The notes under the pieces: generated by a model
Told to the model about the DNA's origin: nothing
What the model saw: only the letters and a program-made list of their open reading frames with translations
The model's database searches: none
Position numbers and translations under genes: made by a program
NCBI GenBank assembly: GCA_016125455.1
Contig: WGLS01000001.1
Location: forward strand, 1 to 64,000
From: Alphaproteobacteria bacterium
GTDB lineage: Bacteria; Pseudomonadota; Alphaproteobacteria; Caulobacterales; Parvularculaceae
Reading direction: 5' to 3'
Length of the DNA: 64,000 bases
Shown here: piece after piece, positions 17,694-26,845 of the stretch
Layout: each line of letters begins with the position of its first letter
Numbering within the stretch: the stretch's first letter is position 1

Positions 17694-18050
17694 ATGGCGA
17701 CCATCCTGCTGGCCGAAGACGACGACTCCATGCGGCGGTTCCTGCGCAAGGCGCTGGAGCGCGCCGGCCACGCAGTCGTCGACGCGGCCCAAGGCGACGA
17801 CGCGCTGACCGAGCTGCAACTGCGCGAGTTTGATCTTCTGCTCACCGATATTGTGATGCCGGTGATGGACGGCATCGAGCTCGCCCGCCGCGCCGCGGAA
17901 ATCGATCCGGACATGAAGATCATGTTCATCACAGGGTTCGCGGCGGTCGCCCTGAACCCCGTGAACAAGGCCCCGGAGGACGCGAAGGTCCTGTCAAAGC
18001 CGTTTCATCTCAAGGACCTGGTCGCCGAAGTGGAGCGCGCTGTCGCCTAG
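17694..18050 (+). CDS. cpdR: Response regulator CpdR
   Basis: 118 residues, a stand-alone receiver domain. Acidic pocket LAEDDDSM, phosphoacceptor Asp in LLTDIVMPVMDGIELARR, conserved Thr in MFITGFAAVALNP, and Lys in VLSKPFHLKDL. The FITGFAAVALNP and KVLSKPFHL stretches are close to Caulobacter CpdR, which in its unphosphorylated form delivers substrates such as PdeA and, with RcdA/PopA, CtrA to the ClpXP protease. Phosphorylation would come from the CckA-ChpT relay, not encoded here. Confidence 0.93.
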   Translation: MATILLAEDDDSMRRFLRKALERAGHAVVDAAQGDDALTELQLREFDLLLTDIVMPVMDGIELARRAAEIDPDMKIMFITGFAAVALNPVNKAPEDAKVLSKPFHLKDLVAEVERAVA

Positions 18051-18056
18051 GCCATT

Positions 18057-18098
18057 CGCGATTGGCCTTGCGCGATTGGCCTTGCGCGATTGGCTTGA
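18057..18098. repeat. 14-bp tandem repeat downstream of cpdR
   Basis: CGCGATTGGCCTTG is perfectly repeated at 18057-18070 and 18071-18084, with a degenerate third copy to 18098. It begins 7 bp after the cpdR stop and is non-coding. Confidence 0.85.
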
Positions 18099-18254
18099 GC
18101 CGCTGTTGCGCACAGGGACCCGGCGGCGCCCGCAGCAACTTGCCGAGACGCCAGCTGGAGACGACCGGCCAACGCAGCGGGCGCACGGACCGCTCCACGT
18201 TTCGAAGCGCTTGAACACCCTGGCATCCTCCGCTATGCCTCCGCTCCTTGGTGC

Positions 18255-18329
18255 GGGCGTATAGCTCAGCGGGAGAGCGCTTCGTTGACATCGAAGAGGT
18301 CCCAAGTTCGATCCTTGGTACGCCCACCA
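18255..18329 (+). tRNA. tRNA-Val (GAC)
   Basis: Cloverleaf is complete: acceptor GGGCGTA (18255-18261) pairs with TACGCCC (18319-18325), D arm GCTCAGCGGGAGAGC, anticodon loop TTGACAT with GAC, T arm with GTTCGATC, discriminator A, and encoded CCA (18327-18329). Confidence 0.97.
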
Positions 18330-18448
18330 GTCCTTCCGAAAATTTTGAATGCCTTGCCGACGGACGGCCGCGCCTTCGGACGCGCCCAGTCCGAGCCGGC
18401 GCCCTGTCCAACCTGGCTCGCTGTCCGATCCGGCCTCAGTCCAGCCCG

Positions 18449-18991
18449 TCAGTCCGCCGCTGCATAGGTCTGTCGCGTTTCCGGCAACTCCGCCGGCCGT
18501 CTGTCGCCATAGGCGCGCTGACGCTCGCGCGTGGACAAGGCTGCGGCGTACTCGTCCACTGGAACGTAGTAGAAAAAGTGCAGGTTCCGGTCGGCGATGC
18601 GCCATGCGCCGCCTTCGCGCACGTATTCGTCATAGTACCGCATACCGACGACCATCGCCCGTCCATTGCGCACGACCTCCGCATGGGAGGACACGATGCC
18701 GACGGCGCGATCGGGATCCGCGTCGTCGAGGTCGATGACGTGGTCCTGGGTCGTATGGAACCCGAAGCGCAGCGCCTTGAACCGTTCCTTGTATTGCGCG
18801 CAGATCGCCTCGCGCCCGATGGCGTCCATCACGCCGTCCGCGGATCGAAAGCGCCCGTTTCGCGCAAACAGGGGCGCGACCCGCGCCAGGTCGTGGTCGT
18901 CGATGAAGATCGTGTAACGCGCCTGAATGCCGGCGATTTCAAGCCGGTCCTCAAGGCGCCTGACTCGCGTTTCCATCTCCTGCGCCGTCAT
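18449..18991 (-). CDS. SnoaL-like / NTF2-fold protein
   Basis: 180 residues. A helical N-terminus (VRRLEDRLEIAGIQARYTIFIDDHDLARVAPLF) leads into the cone-shaped alpha+beta fold typical of SnoaL-like proteins, with SAEVVRNGRAMVVGMRYYDEYVREGGAWRI near the end. Members of this group include small-molecule isomerases, dehydratases and ring-modifying enzymes. The start at 18991 has a good AAGGAGG ribosome site. It follows the SDR gene by 34 bp and is probably co-transcribed with it. Confidence 0.78.
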   Translation of the reverse strand: MTAQEMETRVRRLEDRLEIAGIQARYTIFIDDHDLARVAPLFARNGRFRSADGVMDAIGREAICAQYKERFKALRFGFHTTQDHVIDLDDADPDRAVGIVSSHAEVVRNGRAMVVGMRYYDEYVREGGAWRIADRNLHFFYYVPVDEYAAALSTRERQRAYGDRRPAELPETRQTYAAAD

Positions 18992-19025
18992 GTCTTGCCT
19001 CCTTTCGCTTCGGTTCCCGCCGCGT

Positions 19026-19769
19026 CTAGAAGGTCGACATCGCGCCGCCGCAGACCCGGATGCCGGCCCCCGACACGAAGCGCGACCCGTCCGTGGCCAG
19101 GAACAGCGCGGCCGCGGCCACGTCTTCCGGATCGCCGATCCGCCCCATCGGCGCTTTCGACTCCCAGTACTTGCGAAAGTCGGCGTCCGCCATGAACGGC
19201 CGCGACATGCCGCTCCAGATGGAGCCCGGCTGGAGGTAGTTGACCGTGATGCCATACTTGCCGAGATCGGCGGCCATGCCCTTCGAAAGGCCCGCGACGG
19301 CGTGTTTCGAGGTGCCGTAGGCGCATAGCCCCGGCCCGCCGAACTCGGACATGATCGAGCCGAGATTGATGATCCGGCCGCCGCCGCGCTCCTTCAGCAT
19401 GGGAATCGCCGCCTGGCTCGTGCGGAACGGCGCAGTGACGTTGATCGCGAAGGTTTTTTCCCAGTCCTCCAGCGACTGGTCTTCGATTGAACCCGGCAGG
19501 CAGACGCCGGCGTTGTTGACGAGAATATCGAGGCCGCCGAACGCGTTGGCCGCCGCGCCGCAGAGTCGAGCCGGCGCGTCATCGTCGGTCACGTCGCAGA
19601 CGAGCGAAAGAAGGGCGTCGGGCGACCCATCTATGCGAGGGGCCGTGAGGTCCGCCGCGACAACCTTTGCGCCCGCCGACAGGTAGGCCTTCGCGATCGC
19701 CTCGCCTATGCCGCTGGCCGCGCCGGTGACGATTGCGACCTTTCCGTCCAGCGCGACTGAGTGGGTCAT
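19026..19769 (-). CDS. Short-chain dehydrogenase/reductase
   Basis: 247 residues. Classical SDR: nucleotide motif TGAASGIG near residue 14, ILVNNAGV, catalytic Ser in NLGSIMSEFGG, Tyr-Lys pair in YGTSKHAV, and a C-terminal GAGIRVCGGAMSTF. An acidic residue after strand 2 (VAADLTAP) favours NAD(H). The start at 19769 is preferred over 19814. With the SnoaL-like gene it suggests a small catabolic or modification step on a cyclic or hydroxylated compound; the substrate is unknown. Confidence 0.85.
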   Translation of the reverse strand: MTHSVALDGKVAIVTGAASGIGEAIAKAYLSAGAKVVAADLTAPRIDGSPDALLSLVCDVTDDDAPARLCGAAANAFGGLDILVNNAGVCLPGSIEDQSLEDWEKTFAINVTAPFRTSQAAIPMLKERGGGRIINLGSIMSEFGGPGLCAYGTSKHAVAGLSKGMAADLGKYGITVNYLQPGSIWSGMSRPFMADADFRKYWESKAPMGRIGDPEDVAAAALFLATDGSRFVSGAGIRVCGGAMSTF

Positions 19770-20084
19770 TTGCAGGTCCTCGCGGTTCTTGCCTGAGCCT
19801 CGTTCGTACGCCAACGGAAAGATTCGCGGCGCCGGCTCGCGCCCTGGCCGCGGCCTTTTCCGCAGCGGCGAGCGTCAATAATGCCCATTCGGCCAGGACT
19901 GGCCCGTCGGAAAGCCTATCCCGGCCCTGATCAGCCGCCAAGACCGCCGCAAAGTCCCTTAGCCGGAAGCAGCTATCCATCGCCGCGCCTCATCGCTGCA
20001 CGGGCCGCAAACGCGACGAGGAACGGTCCAGGCGCGCCATTGCGCGCGTTGCGTCGCAGCGGCAAAAGCCCTACCCAAAACGCC
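19770..20084. other. Divergent intergenic region
   Basis: 315 bp between the SDR gene (minus) and dapE (plus). It must hold both promoters. I see no convincing small gene or palindrome. Confidence 0.35.
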
Positions 20085-21293
20085 ATGTCCGCTCGTGTCT
20101 CGTCCGTCGCCGCGCCGCCCGCCATCGATCCGGTCGAGTTGTGCCGGGCGCTGATCCGTCGCCCCTCCGTGACGCCGATCGACGCCGGCGCGATTGACGT
20201 GCTGATCGAGACGCTGACGCCGCTCGGCTTTCGATGTCGCGACGTGACTTTCGAAGAAAGCGGCGCGGCCCCGGTGCGCAATCTCTATGCGAGGCTCGGC
20301 GCGGAAGGCCCGAATTTCTGTTTTGCCGGCCATACGGACGTGGTCCCGCCGGGCGATGAAAGCGGCTGGCGCGCGCCGCCCTTCGACGCCGCCGTCGACG
20401 ACGGGCGCATCTGGGGCCGCGGCGCCGCCGACATGAAGGGCGCGATCGCGTCTTTCCTCGCCGCCGTCTCGCAAATCGTCGGGACGGGACCGCCGAACGG
20501 ATCGATCAGCCTCCTGATTACCGGCGACGAGGAAGGACCGGCGATCAACGGGACGCGCAAGGCGCTAGCCATGCTTGCCGACGCCGGCGAGCGCATCGAC
20601 CATTGCCTTGTCGGGGAGCCGACCAGCCTTGAACGGCTCGGCGACATGATGAAGGTCGGCCGCCGCGGATCGATGAACGCCTGGCTGACGGTGTACGGCG
20701 TACAGGGCCACGTCGCCTATCCCCATCGCGCCAACAACCCCATCCCGGCCCTCATGCGGACGCTGACGGCCCTTTGCGACGGGCCGCTTGACGACGGCTA
20801 TCCGCGGTTCCAGCCGTCAAGCCTTCAGATCACGGATATCCACGTCGGCAACCCCGCCCACAACGTCATCCCTGGCCGCGCGACTGCGCGGTTCAACATA
20901 CGGTTCAACCCGACATGGACGGGCGTCTCGCTCGAGGCGTTCCTCAAGGAACGGCTGGACGAGGCGGTCGCCGCGCTTGGGGGCGCCCGCTACGCCCTTG
21001 AGTGCGTCGTTTCCGGCGAAGCCTTCCTGACCGAGGACGACGCCTTCGTCGATCTCGTCGCGAATGCGGTCGCGGCCGTCACCGGCGCGCGCCCCGAACT
21101 CTCCACGTCGGGCGGCACGTCGGACGCGCGATTCATCAAGGATGCCGCGCCCGTCGTCGAGTTCGGCCTCGTCGGGGCGAGCATGCACAAGGTCGACGAG
21201 CACGTGGCGATCGACGACCTTGAGGCGCTGTCGACTATCTACGCCAAGGTCCTCACCGACTATTTCGCGGCGCCGCCGGCGCCGCGCCGCTGA
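20085..21293 (+). CDS. dapE: Succinyl-diaminopimelate desuccinylase
   Basis: 402 residues. Di-zinc peptidase-family enzyme producing LL-diaminopimelate for lysine and peptidoglycan. Metal-ligand motifs [22 protein letters not shown], and [12 protein letters not shown] are intact, and the dimerisation domain ([15 protein letters not shown]) is present. C-terminal [21 protein letters not shown] matches DapE. The start at 20085 removes a low-complexity upstream extension. dapE often lies near truA in alphaproteobacteria; here it converges on truA. Confidence 0.95.
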   Translation: MSARVSSVAAPPAIDPVELCRALIRRPSVTPIDAGAIDVLIETLTPLGFRCRDVTFEESGAAPVRNLYARLGAEGPNFCFAGHTDVVPPGDESGWRAPPFDAAVDDGRIWGRGAADMKGAIASFLAAVSQIVGTGPPNGSISLLITGDEEGPAINGTRKALAMLADAGERIDHCLVGEPTSLERLGDMMKVGRRGSMNAWLTVYGVQGHVAYPHRANNPIPALMRTLTALCDGPLDDGYPRFQPSSLQITDIHVGNPAHNVIPGRATARFNIRFNPTWTGVSLEAFLKERLDEAVAALGGARYALECVVSGEAFLTEDDAFVDLVANAVAAVTGARPELSTSGGTSDARFIKDAAPVVEFGLVGASMHKVDEHVAIDDLEALSTIYAKVLTDYFAAPPAPRR

Positions 21294-21307
21294 AACGGGC
21301 GTTCGCT

Positions 21308-21937
21308 TTGACCAGTTACTTTGATTACGCAATCGGCCAGATCGGCGCGGTCTGGAAAATGGCGACAAACGACCCGCGCTGGCGCGACGAACTCGACTAC
21401 AGCGTGGACGGGGTGTTCCGATCGTTCAGCGCGGCAAATGTCGCCGTGCCCCTCGCCGTCGCGCTCTACTGGTTGTCCTGGCGCGCCGCGGACGTCGCCG
21501 TGTCGAATGCGGAGGATCTCGGCCTCGCCGCTTCGCCGCTGCTGCAGGGCGCGGCGATCGGCTACATCGCGACGATGGTCGTCGCCTACGCCGCGGAGTG
21601 GGCGGCGAGCCTGGGATTTCTCGCCATTGCGGCCCGTGGCCTGAAGGCCGAACGGCGGATCGCGCCGGCGATCGTCGGCTACAACTGGGCGCAGCCGCCG
21701 ATCACCCTGATTCAGGCGATTGCGATGGGCGGCGTCGCGGTGTCCGAATCAACGCAAATCGCGAGCGTTCTCGCATTGCCGGCGCTCGTGCTTCAGATCC
21801 TGATTCTCTGGGGCGTCCTGCGCCGCGGGCTAGATCGAAAGGTGGGCGAGACGCTGGCCGTTCTATTCGGGCTGATCTTCGTCAGCATTGCAGTCACCAC
21901 CCTGGTCGGCGCGGTCGGCGCCGCCGTTGCGGCCTGA
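21308..21937 (+). CDS. Multi-pass membrane protein following dapE, function unknown
   Basis: 209 residues, starting at TTG 14 bp after dapE. About five transmembrane helices (near 42-58, 78-98, 120-140, 150-170, 183-207). The layout is reminiscent of Yip1-like membrane proteins, but I cannot confirm the family. Its last 75 bp overlap the 3' end of truA on the other strand. Confidence 0.7.
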   Translation: MTSYFDYAIGQIGAVWKMATNDPRWRDELDYSVDGVFRSFSAANVAVPLAVALYWLSWRAADVAVSNAEDLGLAASPLLQGAAIGYIATMVVAYAAEWAASLGFLAIAARGLKAERRIAPAIVGYNWAQPPITLIQAIAMGGVAVSESTQIASVLALPALVLQILILWGVLRRGLDRKVGETLAVLFGLIFVSIAVTTLVGAVGAAVAA

Positions 21938-22681
21938 ACCCTCGCCATATTCCGCCCACAGAAAGTAAAGGCCGTGCGGCGGCGCAACCTGGCCGCAGCG
22001 CGACCGGTCGCGCGCATTGAGCGCGTCGGCAAGGGCGTCGGCGTCCCACCGGCCCATGCCGACTTCGACGAGACTGCCGGCGATCGACCGCACCTGATGG
22101 TGCAGGAATGACGGCGCCCGGACGAAGATGCGGATGCGATCGCCGTCGGCGCTGACGGCGATCTCTGAAAGCGTCTTGACCGGCGAGGCGGCCTGGCAGG
22201 CAGCAGCGCGGAAGGTCGTGAAGTCATGCCGGCCAACGAGCCGCCGGGCCGCCGCATTCATCGCGGCCGCGTCAAGGGCGCCGGGGAGCCGCCACGCCCG
22301 GCCCGCCTCCAGCGCAAGCGGCGCCCGGCGCGCGACGATTCTGTATTCGTAGGCGCGGGCGGTCGCCGAAAAGCGGGCGTGAAACCCGTCAGGCGCAAGC
22401 GCCGCTTCGAGCGCCGCCACCGGGGCCGGTTTCAGGTGGTGGTTGAGCGCGTCGCGCACGACATCCGCCGGCCAAGCCTTCGCAAGATCGACATGGACGC
22501 ACATCGCCCGCGCGTGCACGCCGGCGTCCGTGCGGCCTGCCGCGACGGCGGCAATTCGCTCGCCAGCGAAGCGGAACACGGCCTCCTCAAGCGCTTCCTG
22601 TACGGATGGTCCGTTGTCCTGGCGCTGCCAGCCTACAAAAGGCGCGCCATCATATTCCAGAAGGAGACGATAGCGCGGCAT
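21863..22681 (-). CDS. truA: tRNA pseudouridine(38-40) synthase TruA
   Basis: 272 residues. Modifies U38-U40 in tRNA anticodon stems. Visible motifs: RYRLLLEYDGAPFVGWQRQ, catalytic Asp in AAGRTDAGVHA, FHARFSATARAYEYRI, and FLHHQVRSIAGSLVEVG. The last ~24 residues (Gly/Asp-rich) extend beyond the usual C-terminus and lie antisense to the convergent membrane protein gene. It follows fmt by 6 bp. Confidence 0.95.
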   Translation of the reverse strand: MPRYRLLLEYDGAPFVGWQRQDNGPSVQEALEEAVFRFAGERIAAVAAGRTDAGVHARAMCVHVDLAKAWPADVVRDALNHHLKPAPVAALEAALAPDGFHARFSATARAYEYRIVARRAPLALEAGRAWRLPGALDAAAMNAAARRLVGRHDFTTFRAAACQAASPVKTLSEIAVSADGDRIRIFVRAPSFLHHQVRSIAGSLVEVGMGRWDADALADALNARDRSRCGQVAPPHGLYFLWAEYGEGSGRNGGADRADQGGDCNADEDQPE

Positions 22682-22687
22682 CCGCCC

Positions 22688-23623
22688 TCACACGCGATGG
22701 CCGGCGGCGATCGGGAATCCGCGAATGAATGTTTCTGCGTCCTGCGCCGATTTGCCGGCGCGTTGCAGGCGCAACAGCTCGACCGAACCATCGGCGCAGG
22801 CGACGGTCACGCGATCGTCCACGCCAAGCACCACGCCCGGCGCTGCGTCCGCGCGGGCCGACGAAACGCGCGACATCAACGCCTTCACGCGCTGGGGCCC
22901 GCCGGGCGACGGCGCTTCGAACCAGGCGCCCGGAAACGGCGACAATCCTCGAATATGGGCGTCGACGACGGGCGCGGGCCGGTTCCAGTCGATGCGCGCC
23001 TCGTCAGGCGAGATTTTTTCCGCGTAGGTCACCCCTTCGGCGGCCTGCGGCGTTTCCACGACGCCGCCGCGCGCGAGGGCCGCCAGAAACCGCGGCAGGA
23101 GCTGAGCGCCGATGTCCGCGAGGCGGTCGTGCAGGCTCGCCGCCGTATCGTCCGCCCGGATCGAGGTCATCTCGGACAGGAGAATGGGGCCGGTATCGAG
23201 GCCAGTCTCCATGCGCATCACCTGAACGCCTGTGACGGCGTCGCCGGCCATGATCGCCCGCTGGATCGGCGCCGCGCCGCGCCAGCGCGGCAGCAGCGAC
23301 GCATGCAGATTAAAACACCCGAGCCGCGGCGCCTCAAGCGCCGCCGCCGGCAGGATCAGCCCGTAGGCGACGACGATCGCCGCATCCACGTCGAGCGCCT
23401 GCAGTTCCGCGACCGCATCGCCGCGCCGAAAGGTTTTCGGCGTACGGACCACAAGGCCGTGCGCGTCGGCGAGATCGTGAACGGGACTGCGACGCTCTTT
23501 TTTGCCGCGCCCGGCGGGCTGCGGCGCGCGGGTATAGACCGCCGCAACGTCAGCGCCCGACGCGATCAGCTCGCCAAGGCACTTTGACGCGAATTCGGGC
23601 GTTCCCATGAAGGCCAGCCGCAT
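22688..23623 (-). CDS. fmt: Methionyl-tRNA formyltransferase
   Basis: 311 residues. Formylates initiator Met-tRNA. N-terminal [12 protein letters not shown]; formyl-THF/catalytic segment [21 protein letters not shown] with Asn and His; [11 protein letters not shown]; then an OB-fold C-terminal domain. It lies between def and truA in the usual translation-initiation run. Confidence 0.95.
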   Translation of the reverse strand: MRLAFMGTPEFASKCLGELIASGADVAAVYTRAPQPAGRGKKERRSPVHDLADAHGLVVRTPKTFRRGDAVAELQALDVDAAIVVAYGLILPAAALEAPRLGCFNLHASLLPRWRGAAPIQRAIMAGDAVTGVQVMRMETGLDTGPILLSEMTSIRADDTAASLHDRLADIGAQLLPRFLAALARGGVVETPQAAEGVTYAEKISPDEARIDWNRPAPVVDAHIRGLSPFPGAWFEAPSPGGPQRVKALMSRVSSARADAAPGVVLGVDDRVTVACADGSVELLRLQRAGKSAQDAETFIRGFPIAAGHRV

Positions 23624-23716
23624 GGCGAGCGCAATCCTTTCCGGAGAAGGCCATCCGCCGACGGCCGCGCAAAACAGGAGCGGCGCGCCGAACCGGGAGC
23701 GCCGTGACGCGCCCGC

Positions 23717-24235
23717 CTATTCGGCGGCGGCGAGGCGCTGATCCTTTTTCAACTTCTTGAGAATCCGCTCGCGCTTGAGGCGCGAGATATGGTCAACGAA
23801 CAGAATGCCGTTCAGGTGATCCATCTCGTGCTGGATGCAAACGGCGAAGAGACCCTCCGCGACTTCCTCGCGCTCGGTCCCGTCATAATCGAGATACCGG
23901 ATCCTGCAACCGAGCGGGCGGTCGACATCCTCGAAAAAATCGGGGACCGACAGGCAGCCCTCCTGATACGGACCGACGTCCGCCGACGGGTCAAGAATTT
24001 CGGGATTGACGAAGAACTGCGGGCGCGGCTCTTCGTCCTCGCCGGCGAGGTCCATGACGATCACGCGCTTCGGCACGCCGACCTGTATCGCCGCGAGGCC
24101 GATGCCCTTGGCGTCGTACATCGTCTCCAGCATGTCATCCATCAGCGCGCGAAGCGCCTCGTCGACCTTGTCGACGGGCGTTGAGACTTCCCGAAGGCGG
24201 GGATCGGGCGCGATGAGAATTTCACGAATGGCCAT
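23717..24235 (-). CDS. def: Peptide deformylase
   Basis: 172 residues. Metal-dependent removal of the N-terminal formyl group. The three signature motifs are intact: [17 protein letters not shown] (Cys ligand) and QHEMDHLNG (His ligands and Glu). The start at 24235 gives the standard N-terminus [15 protein letters not shown]; an upstream start at 24361 adds only non-homologous residues. First gene of def - fmt - truA; 93 bp separate it from fmt. Confidence 0.95.
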   Translation of the reverse strand: MAIREILIAPDPRLREVSTPVDKVDEALRALMDDMLETMYDAKGIGLAAIQVGVPKRVIVMDLAGEDEEPRPQFFVNPEILDPSADVGPYQEGCLSVPDFFEDVDRPLGCRIRYLDYDGTEREEVAEGLFAVCIQHEMDHLNGILFVDHISRLKRERILKKLKKDQRLAAAE

Positions 24236-24434
24236 GCGCGGCGAGGTAAGTCCGGCGGGCGCGCCCGTCAAGCGAGCGTCGGGGCCAGCCATGGTCGCCC
24301 ACCAGTGGCGCTGGCGTTGCGAATCCGCCGCCTCGACGCCGGAAAACGCCGCATTAACCATAGGCTTCCCTAGTGCTAGGTTTAAGCTGTGTTAAGATAT
24401 TTGAAAGTGTTGCGTTTTCTTGGGGGACAAGCCC

Positions 24435-26756
24435 ATGGCCGCCCGTAGTGACGATCCAGCGACGAGGGACCTTCGCTTCCTCCAGAGCGACGATGGCGCC
24501 GAGGCCGACCAGCCTGCAGGCGCGGACGATCCGGCCGACGCGGCAAGGGCGTCAGAGGCGGATGCGCCGGGCGTCCTGCAAGGCGGCGCTCAGGGCGATC
24601 CGCTATCGAGCGCCGTCGTCGGGATCGAGGAACTCGCCAGCGAACCGATCTTCGATTCGCCCGCGCACGTGATGTGGGCGGGCGTCATCGCGGTGCTTGC
24701 CGTGATGTTCCTGCTCTTTTTTGTGATGATGCGCGGACGGGCGACCCGGCGGCGTTCAGCCGCCACCGCGAAAACGGACTTCTTCGCCCCGCCCGAAGAC
24801 GACGCCCAGGACAGCCGCTTTACCCCGCGCCGCAGCGACCGGGACGACTATGACGACGAACGCGCGGCCGAAGAAGCCGTCGTCGTGCGGGTCGACGAGT
24901 CAGGGGATGAGCCCCGCGCCCGGCGCGCCGGCCTTTTCGGCAGCAAGAAAGGCGACGACGGCAAGCCGGATCGCGCGCGCAAGGAAGGCTTCCACCCGCC
25001 CGATCGCCGCGAGGCGCCGGGCGAGGATCGACGCGAGGCGCGCCGGCATGATCGAGGCGAAGATCGGCGCGATGATCGAAGCGACGACCGTCGCGCGGAG
25101 CTCGGCGCGATGCGGCAGGACCGCATGGATCCAGTCGCAAGCGGACGAATGGAACACGAGTTCCGGCGCCTCAGCGATCGCCTCGAGGAACGCATGGGTC
25201 GTTTCGAAGAGGCGGCGCGGCGGATGACCGAAACGCGCGCCGGCGGCGAGGACCTTTATGGCCTTATCGCAGGGGTCGAGGATGCGCTGACCGCCCAGAG
25301 CGAAATGCTGAAAGCGGACACCCGCAATCTGCTTGAGGAGTTTGCATCGGCGCTCGACCGCCGGCTTGAGGATACGCCGCTGGCCGGCGGCGACCGGCTC
25401 GCCGGGGCGATGGACGGCGCTGGCGGCGACGTGCTCGGCGAAATCGACCGGCTGCTGGCGAGCCACGAACAAGCGCTGGCGCGGGAGTTCGAGACGCTCC
25501 GTTCGATGATTGACCACGGCGGAGTCAACGAACTCCGCGACGAGATCGCGCGGCTGCGCGATACGCTCGGCGGACGAGCGAGCGGAGCAGCCGCCCCGCG
25601 CATCCAGTTGATCGACGCAATGCAGCGGGCGTTGCCTGCAAGCGCGTACCAGATCAACGCGCCGATCGACAGTCGCGGGCGGGCGGACGCTGTGATCAGA
25701 CTCGCGCCGAAGCGACCCCCGATCGCCGTTGACGCCCAGTTTCCCCTTGAGATTTACGACGAGTATCTGAGGACGAAGCGTAACGCCGAAAGTGATCCTT
25801 ATGGAAATGAACGGGAGTCGCGGCGCGCCGAACAGGAATTCCGCCGCATGGCGGTCGGGCATGTGGTCGACGTTGCGGAACGGATGATCCGCCCGCCGCG
25901 CACCGTCGACGGCGCGCTCCTGTTCCTGCCGTCCGAAGACCTTTATGGTGAACTTCAGGCGAACTTCCCGGACGTCCTGCATGACGCAATGCGCGCGCGG
26001 GTCTGGATCGTGACGCCGGCAAGCTTTACCGCCAGCCTCAACATCGTGCGCGCGCTGTTCCACGCAGGCGGCGCAGCCGACGACGCGGAGGACGGCCAGC
26101 GCGTGGCCTCGGCCCTCGACGACCTGCGCCGCCATGTGGAGCGCATTGAAGCGCGATTGCCCGAAGGCGCGCCGGGCGCGATGTCTGACGTTTCTTCTGG
26201 CGCATCGTCCGGTCCGATGTCTCGCCCGATGTCTCGCCCGATGTCTGGCCCGATGTCTGGCGCCGGACGGCCGGACCGGCTGGCGTCCGCCATGGGCGAT
26301 CGGCATCAGGCCGCGCCGCCGGCAGGGCCGCGCCTTGGCGAACGCCGTTTGGCCGCCGGCGCCTCGCGGACGCCCTATGACGATGGCGCGGCAAGCGATG
26401 CCCCAGAGTCGGGCGATCGGCGGATGACGGACGACGACGTCCGCGCGTCGCTCGGCGCTTTCGGCGAGGAAACGCGCGAACCCGACGGCTCCAGGCCCGC
26501 TGTCGGCCGCGATCGCTTCGACGCCACGAGGGAAACGCGCGACGACGTCGGCGGCGGCGCGCGCCCGCCCGAGACATCCTACCGGGGCGAACCGCGAACC
26601 TTCACCGAGCCCTACGCATCCAGCCTCTGGTCAACCCAGGCGACGCGCGGCGACGAAGGGGATCTGGAAGCGGAAGGGGAAGAATTCGGCAGGTCCGACG
26701 CAGCGTCGGACCGCGACGGGGGCGATACTGACGAACGTCGTTTTCCCCTGCGCTGA
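24435..26756 (+). CDS. Membrane-anchored RmuC-like protein with altered active site
   Basis: 773 residues. Acidic N-terminus, one transmembrane helix (about 78-99), a charged linker with 12-bp-encoded Asp/Arg repeats, coiled coil (about 245-395), and a central domain (about 400-540) that aligns by eye with the neighbouring RmuC: GRADAVIRLAPKRPPIAVDAQ against the paralogue's TPDMVVNLPGGRVIAVDAK, then VDGALLFLPSEDLYGELQ and ARVWIVTPASFTASL. In RmuC this is a PD-(D/E)XK-like fold; the conserved Lys is Gln435 here, so nuclease chemistry is doubtful. A disordered tail has four PMS-type repeats. GGGGGA precedes the ATG. Convergent with canonical rmuC. Confidence 0.78.
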   Translation: MAARSDDPATRDLRFLQSDDGAEADQPAGADDPADAARASEADAPGVLQGGAQGDPLSSAVVGIEELASEPIFDSPAHVMWAGVIAVLAVMFLLFFVMMRGRATRRRSAATAKTDFFAPPEDDAQDSRFTPRRSDRDDYDDERAAEEAVVVRVDESGDEPRARRAGLFGSKKGDDGKPDRARKEGFHPPDRREAPGEDRREARRHDRGEDRRDDRSDDRRAELGAMRQDRMDPVASGRMEHEFRRLSDRLEERMGRFEEAARRMTETRAGGEDLYGLIAGVEDALTAQSEMLKADTRNLLEEFASALDRRLEDTPLAGGDRLAGAMDGAGGDVLGEIDRLLASHEQALAREFETLRSMIDHGGVNELRDEIARLRDTLGGRASGAAAPRIQLIDAMQRALPASAYQINAPIDSRGRADAVIRLAPKRPPIAVDAQFPLEIYDEYLRTKRNAESDPYGNERESRRAEQEFRRMAVGHVVDVAERMIRPPRTVDGALLFLPSEDLYGELQANFPDVLHDAMRARVWIVTPASFTASLNIVRALFHAGGAADDAEDGQRVASALDDLRRHVERIEARLPEGAPGAMSDVSSGASSGPMSRPMSRPMSGPMSGAGRPDRLASAMGDRHQAAPPAGPRLGERRLAAGASRTPYDDGAASDAPESGDRRMTDDDVRASLGAFGEETREPDGSRPAVGRDRFDATRETRDDVGGGARPPETSYRGEPRTFTEPYASSLWSTQATRGDEGDLEAEGEEFGRSDAASDRDGGDTDERRFPLR
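25026..25097. repeat. Degenerate 12-bp period in the RmuC-like gene
   Basis: Six consecutive 12-bp blocks related to GATCGARGCGAN encode a His/Asp-Arg-Arg/Gly-Asp/Glu series in the linker after the membrane helix. The copies are diverged but keep the 12-bp register. Confidence 0.6.
26214..26261. repeat. 12-bp tandem repeat, four copies (RmuC-like gene C-terminus)
   Basis: CCGATGTCTCGC twice and CCGATGTCTGGC twice, directly adjacent and in frame, encoding Pro-Met-Ser-Arg/Gly units in the disordered tail. Confidence 0.92.
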
Positions 26757-26845
26757 ACCGGGATACATCCCTCAACTGGCCCTTCGCTGATCCGGACCGA
26801 TGGGCTCAGGCGGGCTTTGACGTCGAGCGCCACGCCGCCCGGAGA

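Noticed and set aside
17501-17694. CtrA-binding site between the amidohydrolase gene and cpdR
   Set aside because: Only a single GTTAAC half-site is present; the TTAA-N7-TTAA pair is not.
18255-18329. Possible integration site at tRNA-Val
   Set aside because: tRNA genes often host integrases, but no duplicated tRNA 3' end, integrase or foreign composition is seen on either side.
24900-26306. Long minus-strand reading frame (468 codons)
   Set aside because: Antisense to the RmuC-like gene; composition is that of a shadow frame, without recognisable motifs.
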